Assembly: GCF_003144245.1 (NCBI RefSeq)
Contig: NW_020289992.1
Location: 310,001-374,000, forward strand
Length of the DNA: 64,000 nucleotides
Origin: Jaminaea rosea
Taxonomy: Eukaryota > Basidiomycota > Exobasidiomycetes > Microstromatales
Reading direction: 5' to 3'
Shown here piece by piece: positions 56,401 to 64,000 of the stretch (position 1 is its first letter; each line of letters begins with the position of its first letter). The notes below the pieces were generated by a model. That model ran no database searches and had not been told where the DNA came from. It saw nothing but the letters and a program-made list of their open reading frames with translations. The position numbers were made by a program, and so were the translations under genes.

Positions 56401-56513
56401 AGGCGCGAGAGAGTAGTCACGGTCGAGCGGCTACGCCCGTGAATGGGAGTGGTAGCGGTAGTGGTGGGTGGTTGAAGAAGAGCAGGAGCAGGTTGAGGAT
56501 GATGGCTGCCTGA
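53478..56513 (+). CDS. Ser-rich hypothetical protein with many basophilic phosphosites
   Basis: One exon encodes 1,011 residues. No known domain is recognised. The sequence is mostly Ser/Arg/Pro-rich and disordered, with an acidic stretch near residue 345 (TDEEEEAHTDEDDEDDEYR). R-R-x-S sites of the PKA type recur: RRLS, RRPS, RRDS and RRLS again. Others have Arg at -3, such as RRRANSWS and RRSHSLP. A more ordered block lies around residues 530-640 (YDTKLRVTGIPWLDDELR, EDMLDAMMAKAFKPQAKR). The C-terminus is basic (WLKKSRSRLRMMAA). This looks like a signalling target or regulator, which is inference from composition. The very long upstream region supports complex regulation. Confidence 0.72.
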   Translation: MAALSSPPTLVRTPPSLRRLDPRPGGLPNTRYRRNALRSQTPKSSSPPTDSISILDKAIAAAASGSFSDSSPPSLALLPLRVRRAPSLTELRVLNTASSSARQRRRRRRANSWSPGPDYQNFQFHLEDINSSPLSSSPSPSPPPHQDAQPFQANFFVHSDNLTPSTASTSPSPLDDRQLRRLSSITEVSNSSEEDQQGPVTPTLLHHPLAATMLYRRPPSASEVAPSHSSSHPFKAASEPRRSRSCSSTSSQATIVDATPQSSYTNAFAASSSNSVDSAASASASTSIATSSFPQPPPRAETRDGSLCSSGGGAVMQGLGLGIVPDDALLDDDVSELSLVTDEEEEAHTDEDDEDDEYRPPQPRFLDRRSHSLPLPTLDSTLHHRRARKAEPGFTILLDQGSRDGSIDSLNMLRRPSAPLSSVPLPNVCCVRRDSVDGGAARYYDAPVSPSLHSSDGACSGSGIGSGSGTSSSSMSTDHWANLIEYEYRGDENNSEETTPVADVSAGSGSALGLSFDADIQARRPGRNPGYDTKLRVTGIPWLDDELRAEGALDVDESPALPETPPELLCGQESWLGDDDDEDMLDAMMAKAFKPQAKRDSRRLSAMRPATAKTIASIESTRTSRSDSINSMGTRASAAISFNSEPTHSQVPERKRKKLQAKLRLLASLPMAPPRTTSLAPTGATTSATTSHTSTTSSHMSLNSAIFPIAGLSSTLPAPMNADHKQRRLASMGEAPAFPSSVGDDNQVGDERQMLAALAGIVPTSVAPLPARPPRRTPSTSLQRNGSGALRESRSTTAVGRRYKEQSAEVARPSILVGKPSDSNSPRSVRSTEHIGASPSIRFRREDDLIRPTLRRAASNSSAAAASSSSSSSSFNNTSQGRPSTEPKENYGSGRRSFGDMLRPSMDLLRPHALQAGGGSSRSNFFSRSRQSPSPSPESTGSNEVSLTFKERTLGGRVAKSVDFGSRLSFWNSDEARESSHGRAATPVNGSGSGSGGWLKKSRSRLRMMAA

Positions 56514-56925
56514 GCGGGCCGTGGACCAGACTACTGTCATTTGTATACCAATTTTCTTTCACTCTTTCGTTTTGTCATTGAATAGCAAGTCATCAAATTC
56601 GAGCCTTGGTTGAAGATGAGGATGCTGCTGTGGCAAATGGCGCGTAATGATGATCAAGAAGTAGGTGAGAGGAGAGCGGCGGAGGAAGCGGAGCAAAGCA
56701 AAGCAAAGATGCACCTCGAGATCGGGCGGTGCAAGCCTTGGTTGGACGTCCGTGCGGGGCTGTGAGAGGGGTCCCGTCGAGATGGGCGGGCGGGATTTGC
56801 GGCTCGTTTCTCATTTCCGCCCCTCCTGCCCTTTTGCTCCTGCGATCCTCTTCATCCCACTTCAGTTCCTGGGTTGCCCTTACACAGCCACGCCACGTTC
56901 ATTGTCAGGCACCGGACGGACAAGG
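56514..56925. promoter_or_regulatory. Intergenic region before the UIM protein
   Basis: About 410 nt. The frame of the next gene is open from 56665, but residues before the ATG at 56926 look non-coding. A CT-rich leader is visible around 56,815-56,880. Confidence 0.4.
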
Positions 56926-59493
56926 ATGTGGCCGTACGGCGCAGGCCCGCCTCCGGCTACGACGTCGTCGTCGTCGTCATCACGGCCGGGCCCTTCATCT
57001 CCTACTCCTTCATCTCACTCTTACTCGTCAGCTTCATCCTCGTCACGACCGACCGCGGCGCCTACGTCTCCTCGCTCTGGTTGGCACCCACCGCAGCCAT
57101 ATGGCATGAGACCGGCTGGTCCTTATCATTCTGTATCCACCGTCAGCGCTCCCTCTGCTATGACGTCCACCAGTCCTTCATCCTGGAATCCCGCAGCGGC
57201 TACGATGTCGTTTCCCCTGCCGGGCAGGTTGCCCAACCCTTATGACACCCGGCCTCCCAACTCTGCACCACCGTCTTCCTCGCCAGCACTCACGACCGCT
57301 TCACCACAGCTCCCTCGCGCCCAGCAGCAGCAGCAGCAGCAAAGCCCTGCTCCTCAGGGCGAAGACCCCGCCTACCTCGCGGCCATCGAAGCCTCCCGCG
57401 CCTCTGCAGCTGAAGAAGCCGCTGCCCGCCTACGAGCCCAGGCGGAAGAGGATCAGGCCACCCTTGCCCGCATCTCAGCTCTCTCCCTCGCCTCTGCCCA
57501 GTCAGAAGCCGCAGCCGCCTCGGAGCAAGAAGCAGCTCAGCTCCGCAGCGTAATGAACGCCTCTCTCCAGGCAGAGGCTGAGCGTCGTGCTCGTGCTGAG
57601 GCTGAAGCGCGCGAAGAGGTGCGAAGGGCTATGGAGGCTAGTCGAGCTGAGGAGGAGAGGAGGAAACGCGAGGAGGAGGAGGTCATGCGTGTGGCGATGA
57701 TCGAGAGTGCTGAGGAGCATAGGAGGCAGGAGGAGGAGAGGAGACGAAGGATGGAGATGGAAAGGCAGGAGCAGCAGAGGAGGGAGGAGGAGGCTAGACG
57801 AGTAGCGCAGGAGCAGTGGAGACCTGAGATGGGGAGATCCGTGTCGCAGAGCAGTAGGAGTAGTAGGGGCAGTGCCAGGCCGCTACCCCCTGTGCCACAG
57901 CCGCAGGCGCAGCAGAGCGAGGTGGCAAGCCTTAACGGGGACAGCGTATATGAGGACCCGGTGGGCGAGGAAGCCGAGGAAGGCGACGACGACGACTCAG
58001 GCGATGACCCCTTTGCGGACAGTGCCGAAGCTCCGCCGGAGTACAGCAACGTATATGCAGATCGACCGCCCGAGGCCCCCAGCCGCGCTCCTACGGGCAT
58101 GTGGGACGAGGTGAGGGCAAGGCATATGGCTGCGGAGGCTGCTGCAGCGGTCGGAACGAACGGGCAGCAAAGAGCTCCGACTGACCCGATCGAGGAGAAG
58201 AGGAGGATGGAGGCACTGGGGGCAAGGAGGACCGCGAGCCCCGAGGCAGTGGCGTCGACTTCTGCGACGCCAATCAATGGCAATGCAGAGGCGGGCCCAT
58301 CGACGTCGAGTTCACCTGCTGTCGAGGAGAAGAAGTCGTCCTCCGTTTCCACCGGCCCAAGCGTGCCACTCGGCCTTTCGTGGGGCTGGTCGACCCATCC
58401 ATTCGCCATCTCTCTCGACCAAGGCGAGCAGGCCTCCAGCTCAAGCTCCAGCTCCGCCTCAAGCTTCCCCAACACCATCTCCCTTCACCTCCCATCCGGC
58501 CCCTCCTGCTCAAGCTTCACATTGCGCTCAGGCTCATGGCGTCTCCTGCTGCGCGCCCTCGCCTGGCTAGGGAACACATCGATCACCTCTGCCCACGAAG
58601 CAGATACAAGCACACAGCCTCGCCTCTTGGTGGATGTGGAGCTCGTCACCCCCACTCCCGCAACCCAAGCACAGCAGGAGCGCTCTCGTCAGCAAGGTGG
58701 TGGTGGTCGTCAAGCCTGGCCCTCAGCAGCTCCCGTAGCATGCGTCGCCGTCTCGCTTCGCCTCTCCACTCAGCCTCCAGCTAGCAGCATAGCTGCTGCT
58801 CATTCGGCTTCCCGCGAGTTGGACAGCGAGTACACAAAGCATGGTTCGAGACGCAATGTACTGCCTACCACTGCCGGTGGAACAGGACTAAAGATCCCGT
58901 GCACTTTGCTGGACGTCGCACAACATCTCTCTGCCTGTCGGGGAGCTTCGGCTCAATCAGGAGGAGGAGGAAGGAGGGGGGAGAACGGGCCCAGCGCCAA
59001 TGGGCATGGCCAGTTCTCAGCCGCATCACAGCAGGGCCACCATCACATCGTCCCCGCCCTCGCGCATCGAATTGAGGAGCACGACCTCGCCTTCATCGAA
59101 CGCGGCCCCGTCCGACGCGGTATCGACCATGCAGTCGCATCGCAAGTTGGTCGTCGTACACTCCTCGACTCTTTCTTCGCAACTACCGTGCCGAGAGGAA
59201 GAGAACGCGTCGCTCTGCTCGAGCCACCGGGTATGCTACTGCCCCAGCCGGGGGATGGTGACGACGACGACCGCGACGATGACAAGGTGGAATACGGGGC
59301 TCTCGCCCTTGACGGGGAGGGGGGCGGGGAAGGGGAGGACGAGGACGACGCCTCGCCTTCGTCGCGCAGGCAGAGGATGCGGGATAGGATGCGCAGGATC
59401 TACCATGGTGATGAGGCGCGAAGAGGCGCAGCGGGAGGGGATGGGGAGCTGGCTAATTGGATCACGCCTTTGGATCTCAGCAGGGTGGGTTGA
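56926..59493 (+). CDS. Protein with four tandem ubiquitin-interacting-motif-like helices
   Basis: One exon encodes 855 residues from the ATG at 56926. Residues 1-140 are Pro/Ser-rich. Four UIM-like helices follow the acidic-x-hydrophobic-x-x-Ala-x-x-x-Ser pattern. UIM1 is EDPAYLAAIEAS (146-157). A weaker one is LRSVMNAS (206-213, Val in place of Ala). The third is EEVRRAMEAS (230-239) and the fourth EEVMRVAMIES (251-261). A long Glu/Arg helix continues to about residue 305. A short acidic middle is followed by a more ordered C-terminal half (SWRLLLRALAWLGNTS, LKIPCTLLDVAQHL, RIEEHDLAFIERGPV) that I do not recognise. A ubiquitin-binding role is inferred only from the motifs; Ala/Glu-rich helices can mimic UIMs. 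Confidence 0.72.
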   Translation: MWPYGAGPPPATTSSSSSSRPGPSSPTPSSHSYSSASSSSRPTAAPTSPRSGWHPPQPYGMRPAGPYHSVSTVSAPSAMTSTSPSSWNPAAATMSFPLPGRLPNPYDTRPPNSAPPSSSPALTTASPQLPRAQQQQQQQSPAPQGEDPAYLAAIEASRASAAEEAAARLRAQAEEDQATLARISALSLASAQSEAAAASEQEAAQLRSVMNASLQAEAERRARAEAEAREEVRRAMEASRAEEERRKREEEEVMRVAMIESAEEHRRQEEERRRRMEMERQEQQRREEEARRVAQEQWRPEMGRSVSQSSRSSRGSARPLPPVPQPQAQQSEVASLNGDSVYEDPVGEEAEEGDDDDSGDDPFADSAEAPPEYSNVYADRPPEAPSRAPTGMWDEVRARHMAAEAAAAVGTNGQQRAPTDPIEEKRRMEALGARRTASPEAVASTSATPINGNAEAGPSTSSSPAVEEKKSSSVSTGPSVPLGLSWGWSTHPFAISLDQGEQASSSSSSSASSFPNTISLHLPSGPSCSSFTLRSGSWRLLLRALAWLGNTSITSAHEADTSTQPRLLVDVELVTPTPATQAQQERSRQQGGGGRQAWPSAAPVACVAVSLRLSTQPPASSIAAAHSASRELDSEYTKHGSRRNVLPTTAGGTGLKIPCTLLDVAQHLSACRGASAQSGGGGRRGENGPSANGHGQFSAASQQGHHHIVPALAHRIEEHDLAFIERGPVRRGIDHAVASQVGRRTLLDSFFATTVPRGRERVALLEPPGMLLPQPGDGDDDDRDDDKVEYGALALDGEGGGEGEDEDDASPSSRRQRMRDRMRRIYHGDEARRGAAGGDGELANWITPLDLSRVG

Positions 59494-59634
59494 GCGAGTG
59501 ATCCCAGCAATCAGGCGACGATGGCGATGGTGATAGAACGTAGATTGTTATGTAGCACGATACGTTGACTTTGACGAGATACCTCGATGAATACATGACC
59601 TCACGACGGGCTTGGTCGTGACATCGCCGGCAGG

Positions 59635-61309
59635 CTACTTGCTCTTTTGCCCCGACTCGCCACTACCATTGCCAACCGCAGCGGGCACATCGGCTCCCAC
59701 CGGCTCTCCCATGACTCCCACCCCACCCAAAGGGATCACCGTCGCCTGCCCTGTCCTGCCATACCAGCTCATCCAGTTGGCCACCTTGGGTCGCTCCCTC
59801 CCTCCTGCGGCGTTCAACACCTCTTGAGCCATTATGCCGCCCAGAACCGCACAGGTGGGCGAAATGTCCGCTGGTGGGTAGCGCGAGGCGTCTGACGCCT
59901 CAGTTTCGGACGAGGTGGTGGGAAGGGGGATGGTGGAGCGCAGGTAGGTGGACGCCCATACGAGGGGAGTGGAAGGAGGGGGACAGAGGTCACTCCAGAA
60001 GATGGATTGGCGCTGCGTTTCAGTATTGAGTCCGGCGCGTGATGACAGGAGAGAGTTCATTGTGTCCACCAGGAGTTGGGGCGACTTGTCATTTTCCAAG
60101 AGGTCTGCGGCTGTTGGTGTGGCGCCTGAGCTGATGAGATGCCAGACGGCTACGTGTGCGTGTATGTGCGAGGGTCGAAGGATCAGTATACGTCGCCCTC
60201 AATGCAGCACGCCACGCCCACTCACCAATCGTAGCCCACAACCCTGCACTTCCCCTCACGACCCTTTTACCCTTTGCCGCACTCATCCTCCCACCAGCAG
60301 CGATCCACTCGCCCTTGACTTCATCCGCAAGCACCTCCCCCGCCTCAACAAAGCTCTGTACCATCATCTCTGTCCAGCTCTCCTCGACCGTTCCCCCCGT
60401 CTTGGGGTCGCGTTTTGTGCTCCTCCTCTCCACGAGGAACTTGTGCTTCTCCCCCAAGTCTTGGAAGAGGACCCCATCCAGTCCCTGGGGGATGACGAGG
60501 TGGAAGAAAGTGTTGCCTCCCGTTGGGTGAGGGGGAGAGGAGCGACAGAGGGCGTTGAGTTGGGAGAGGAGGGAGGGGGAAGGGTGAGGGGGACGGAAAG
60601 GGTTGGAGGGACAGTAGATGAGGGAGCGGGGAGAGCTGCTCAGGAGGGGCTGGAGGGTTGAGAGGGTCGCAGCTGAGGTCACGGGAGTGATGAGGACGTG
60701 CGGGTTGAGAGAGCACAGCCGTGGCAGAGCCGCTTCAACGCGCTGTGATGGGCGTTGGCAAATTGTCAGAACCGGTCAGCCTTCTCTCTCTTCCTCTCGA
60801 GCCTTCTCTCTGCTCTTGTCTCTCTCCCACTCACCTTCTTGCCAACATCATCCTCTCTCCAAACAAACCCGGCAGCAGCGAGACTCTCCTCCCCAACAAT
60901 CCCATCATCCACAAGAATCAACTCTTTGACCCCCGCCAGGACGAGGTTCTTTGCAATCTCAGCTGCCACCCCTCCCTCGAAAGGAGTGATGATTATACGA
61001 GCTTGACGGATACGCGACTGGGCTTCTGAGCCCCACAGGCGTAGTTGACGATCATAGAGGGCTGCTTCCTCTGCGCGGGTAGGAAAAGGGAAGGTGAGGT
61101 GAGGTGAGGTGATTGAGGATGAGATGTCAGCAGAAGGACGGCGTGAGAGGTGAGGTGAGGTGAGGCGAGGCGAGGTGATTAGCCTACCCACCTTCTGTCA
61201 TCTGATCACTCCCGCCAGGCTGAGTAGATGCCGAAGCCGAAGCCGAAGCCGAAGCAGACGCTGCAGCCGCAGTAGTCTCTGCTATCTCCTCTTCAGGATT
61301 CTGTGTCAT
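59635..61309 (-). CDS. AOS1: SUMO-activating enzyme E1 subunit AOS1/SAE1
   Basis: Exons in transcript order are 61309-61192, 61070-60835, 60742-60226 and 60149-59635, giving 461 residues. AOS1 pairs with UBA2 to adenylate SUMO in the nucleus. The ThiF-type fold starts with LYDRQLRLWGSEAQ, then IIITPFEGGVAAEIAKNLVLAG and LILVDDGIVGEE. WATIAVWHLISS spans the third intron. The C-terminal SPTCAVLGGIMAQEVLNA block followed by NWMSWYG closes the adenylation domain. No catalytic Cys is expected in this subunit. The N-terminus carries an (Ala-Ser)n run coded by TCGGCT repeats. Insertions of Ser/Pro and Lys-rich loops make it longer than the usual 340-350 residues. Donors are GTGGGT, GTGAGT and GTGAGT. 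Confidence 0.9.
61091..61180 (+). repeat. AGGTG pentamer tracts inside AOS1 intron 1
   Basis: Two short tracts of GGTGA/AGGTG repeats (about 61091-61114 and 61145-61180) each end in AGGTGATT. They fill most of the first AOS1 intron, which is longer (121 nt) than most here. They may be a recent microsatellite-like expansion. Confidence 0.7.
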
Positions 61310-61610
61310 GATGGTTGCGGATAGAAGGGAGGACAAGGTAGGGAAGCAGGATTGAAGCCTGTATGCGCCCGCCCGCTTTCTTCTCTTTGTCCGTCCGTCC
61401 GTCGCTCAGACAAGGGAGACCAAGTTCAGGGTGCACGGGCCGCGATTCCAAGGAGAAGGGGAGGGGGGCAGGCATGGGGGGTGTCGTCCGACTCTGCAGG
61501 CAGGCAGCTACGGTTCATGCCATCTAACACGTGAGTTAAATTATTTGATCGATTCGGTGGTGTGCCTTACAACAAGGTGTGATTACAAAGAAAACAGACT
61601 CGGCTCACTG
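61310..61610. promoter_or_regulatory. AOS1 upstream region and transcription factor 3' flank
   Basis: About 300 nt between two minus-strand genes. A GTCCGTCCGTCCGTCG repeat lies near 61388. No gene is seen. Confidence 0.4.
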
Positions 61611-64000
61611 CTAAGCCGCATAATCCTCCAGCATCGCCTCATCCCCTCCCTCGACAACACCGTTGACCTTGGCCTCCTCCGCCTGCTGCTGCTGCTGCTC
61701 AAATTCGCTCTGTTGAGCCACCGCAGCGGCCGCTGCAGCAGCAGCGGCGGCGGCAGCAGCGGCAGCAGCCTCTGCCTCGTGGTGATGATGGTGGTGGTGG
61801 TGATGATCATGATGCTCCTCGTGGTGGCCCTCGTGATGATGAACCCCATGCTCCTCCATCTGGTGATGCTGCTGCTGCTGCTCATGATGCGCCGCCGCCG
61901 CCGCAGCAGCCGCTGCTGCAGCCACATCGCTCGCAGAGGGCAAAGTCTCACCATGCAGCTCTAGGAAAAGTCCCTCAACATCCGCCGCCACATCGTGGCA
62001 CAGATCATACGCCCGCCCGTACTGCCTGAGCGCGAGGGTGGCCTCTCCTGCCTCGCTCGGCCGGTTGAAGCGCGCTAGCACGTACGCCGACTCCGCGATG
62101 GGCATAAGGGCGATCCCCGGGTCCATCTTGAGGTATCCATTCGAAGACAGTACGGAGGAGAGGGAGGCGATGCGCAATGCCGAGTCTAGGGCCTCGGCCG
62201 TAATCCTTCGTCCAAGTGTCTGCCCCTCCTCACCCAGACTAGAGCTCGAAAGCCCATACTCGTCCAATCCTTGCCAAAGCACCACCCACAGGACGTGATA
62301 CAGGATCTCAGAGTTGGTCGCAATAATCGCGTCACTGAAATCCCAAGTAGAGGGCCATTCGGCCGGTACGCCCACTTTTGCCAGCCAGGTGTTCTTCCAC
62401 TCGTCTATCTGCCCCACCAAGTGGGCGAGGCTCTCCACCTCCACGCCATGCAGCTCTGCTCTAGCCGTGAATACGACGAGGTGCATGAGGCGGCATACCT
62501 GATTTGCGGCCTGCGAGGAGGCGAGCCAATTGTCATACTGCTCTCCTGGCCCGAGGGGGGATGTACCGCCCAGCTTGTCGTTGCGAGGGGCTGCGGAGGG
62601 GGAGCCGCAAGTCGAGTCCTCAAGGGAGAGGAGGGGCTTACGACGATGGTAGATTGCTTGGTAGGCATCGAGGGATTCGAGAAGGTACCACGCGTAGAGG
62701 AGTGAGCGCTTCTCTTCTGTGTCCTCGATGGTGCTGATGCCGGAGGTCGTGTTGTGCCCGAGCGTCATCATGTGGTGCGTGGCGGCGAGACGGGCTGTGC
62801 TGTGGCAGCGAAGGTGGGAGCGGGAGAGGAGGGGATGCTGTACACGATCCTTGCCGACGACATCGATGGGGTCCGTCACGGGTCGAGCGGGGAAGGGACG
62901 CCGTCTTGTTTCCCAGAGCAATGGCTCAAGCAAGAGCGCTGCCTTGACATTCGTGGTGGTAGCGACCGAGTAGACGCGATTGCGCTCAAATACGTCGAGG
63001 CATCGCTGGATGAGGTCTTCAGCTACGCGACTCGTCCCAATGGCATCATTTGCGTTGCCGTTCTGCTCGAGGTCCGACCCCAGCAGGATGGCCTCTGAGC
63101 GCTTAGCCTTCTCTGTTGACGAGAGGTACTGCTCCGCCTCTTTTCTGTCCGCAATCAAGATCTGCGCTTCACTGAATCTTGCGCCCCACGCAAGCACAAC
63201 GGCTACCAGCACGTCCGGGATGGGCTGGCTACCACTTGCTCCACCGCCTGGAGGACAAGCCGCATCTCTCGCCGGACCGGTACACAGATGCTGGCGAAAG
63301 GCCACCTGATCGAGAATGGGGTATCTTGGATGGACGACCTTGAAGTAGGTATCGACGAGATCAGAGACGAGGTCTTTGCGAGCCTGGGTGTTCTGGATTC
63401 GGGACTCGGCTGCGGTTGGCAGCTTGGGGCGTTCCGCAGGTAACGAGGCGGCGCTCAGCCCTCCCGATGCTGGAGACGGGGCGTCCGTTGCTGTGTAGGG
63501 TAATGGGGGCTCACGGAGAAGGAGATGCTTGACCACGGAGGGGAGGCCGTCGTCCTGGAGAGCGGCTGCTGCTGCTACGTGGGGTGACGATGGGTCATGA
63601 CCTTCGCCATCCACGGCTGTGGCGGCGGCTGACGTCGGAGCGTGGGCATGCGAGTGGGAATGAGGTTGAGGATGTGAGTTTTTCTGCCTCTTTGAAGGTC
63701 GTCTCGGTCCAGATGTGACCATCTGAACGTAGAAGGTGGTGCACTCCAAGTTCTTGCGTTTGCACTCGTAGCACTTGGTCTCCCCTAGCTCTCGCACACA
63801 TTTCACCTTGCGACCACGACAGGCGTCGCAGGATTGATTCTGTTTGCGTGACGCTGGTGGGGAGGCTGCGTGGGCGCGAGAGGATGAAGCGACTGGAGCG
63901 GATGAGTCGGTGGTACCGTTGCCGTTGGCGGATGCATCTTCGACTGTATGCTGTGCTTGGTCGTCGTGCGTGGTAGCATGCTGACCATCGACCTGCTCGG
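61611..64000 (-). CDS. Zn(II)2Cys6 fungal transcription factor, 5' end beyond window
   Basis: About 795 residues are visible and the frame is still open at the right edge without an ATG, so the start is missing. The binuclear zinc cluster CDACRGRKVKC and CYECKRKNLEC has spacing CX2CX6CX8CX2CX6C. A His/Lys-rich linker follows. The Fungal_trans middle region is recognised from LVDTYFKVVHPRYPILDQVAF, LVAVVLAWGARFSEAQ, and RSLLYAWYLLESLDAYQAIY. The C-terminal 110 residues are dominated by Ala, His and Gln runs. It is a nuclear DNA-binding regulator; target genes cannot be told. No neighbouring metabolic cluster is obvious. No introns are needed in the visible part. Confidence 0.92.
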   Translation of the reverse strand, partial: EQVDGQHATTHDDQAQHTVEDASANGNGTTDSSAPVASSSRAHAASPPASRKQNQSCDACRGRKVKCVRELGETKCYECKRKNLECTTFYVQMVTSGPRRPSKRQKNSHPQPHSHSHAHAPTSAAATAVDGEGHDPSSPHVAAAAALQDDGLPSVVKHLLLREPPLPYTATDAPSPASGGLSAASLPAERPKLPTAAESRIQNTQARKDLVSDLVDTYFKVVHPRYPILDQVAFRQHLCTGPARDAACPPGGGASGSQPIPDVLVAVVLAWGARFSEAQILIADRKEAEQYLSSTEKAKRSEAILLGSDLEQNGNANDAIGTSRVAEDLIQRCLDVFERNRVYSVATTTNVKAALLLEPLLWETRRRPFPARPVTDPIDVVGKDRVQHPLLSRSHLRCHSTARLAATHHMMTLGHNTTSGISTIEDTEEKRSLLYAWYLLESLDAYQAIYHRRKPLLSLEDSTCGSPSAAPRNDKLGGTSPLGPGEQYDNWLASSQAANQVCRLMHLVVFTARAELHGVEVESLAHLVGQIDEWKNTWLAKVGVPAEWPSTWDFSDAIIATNSEILYHVLWVVLWQGLDEYGLSSSSLGEEGQTLGRRITAEALDSALRIASLSSVLSSNGYLKMDPGIALMPIAESAYVLARFNRPSEAGEATLALRQYGRAYDLCHDVAADVEGLFLELHGETLPSASDVAAAAAAAAAAAHHEQQQQHHQMEEHGVHHHEGHHEEHHDHHHHHHHHHEAEAAAAAAAAAAAAAAAAVAQQSEFEQQQQQAEEAKVNGVVEGGDEAMLEDYAA
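61681..61920 (-). repeat. Codon repeats coding Ala, His and Gln runs
   Basis: GCN, CAY and CAR codon repeats code an Ala run of about 16, a His run of 9 or more, and several Gln runs at the C-terminus of the Zn2Cys6 factor. Such tracts vary in length between strains. Confidence 0.85.

Noticed and set aside
57537-58478. 313-codon minus-strand frame
   Set aside because: It is antisense to the Glu/Arg/Ala helix of the UIM protein and shows only complementary Ser/Leu runs.

Overview
The window looks like nuclear DNA of a GC-rich, compact basidiomycete, most likely a yeast-like or smut-related member of the Ustilaginomycotina (inference from gene content and style, not from a search). The evidence is short spliceosomal introns (57 to 148 nt), long Ser/Pro/Ala/Gln-rich regulatory proteins, and fungal families such as Zn(II)2Cys6 factors, DUF3295, sphingolipid C9-methyltransferase and a PAS hybrid histidine kinase. 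I modelled 33 introns by frame and family conservation; 32 start with GTG and one with GTA. No transposon, virus-like element, rRNA or CRISPR array was seen.

Layout. 1-13.2 kb: 3' part of a DUF3295 regulator, a small TATA-driven gene, an FCP1/HAD-like protein with a DLNGT motif, a four-PAS hybrid histidine kinase and a polyol dehydrogenase. 13.8-23.8 kb: cleavage factor CFT1, then on the minus strand TIM21, mitochondrial methionyl-tRNA formyltransferase FMT1, a MAPEG protein and a secreted M43 metalloprotease. 25-32.8 kb: an unknown protein, the mitochondrial glycine carrier HEM25, the sphingolipid C9-methyltransferase, mitochondrial GluRS MSE1, and an intron-containing tRNA. 33-44.8 kb: BST1 with a VMA22-like C-terminus, COQ5, calcipressin, pICln, LSM8, an acetyl-CoA transporter and S-formylglutathione hydrolase. 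46-64 kb: two large Ser-rich unknown proteins around a 3.4 kb gene-free stretch, a protein with four UIM-like motifs, SUMO E1 subunit AOS1 and a Zn2Cys6 transcription factor that runs off the right edge.

Functional grouping. Several neighbours share a compartment or process. FMT1, TIM21, HEM25, MSE1 and COQ5 are mitochondrial. BST1 and VMA22 both act at the endoplasmic reticulum. pICln (Sm/LSm assembly chaperone) and LSM8 (U6 LSm ring subunit) share one divergent promoter. AOS1, the UIM protein and CFT1 are housekeeping nuclear or ubiquitin-like functions.

Most notable. Two same-strand gene pairs have no stop codon between them: FMT1-TIM21 and BST1-VMA22. Both sets of partners would go to one compartment. 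They may be true fusions, read-through units, or adjacent genes separated by an intron I cannot resolve. I found no gene cluster that clearly forms a novel defence or mobile system; the strongest undescribed candidates are these stop-less junctions and the tandem-UIM protein.
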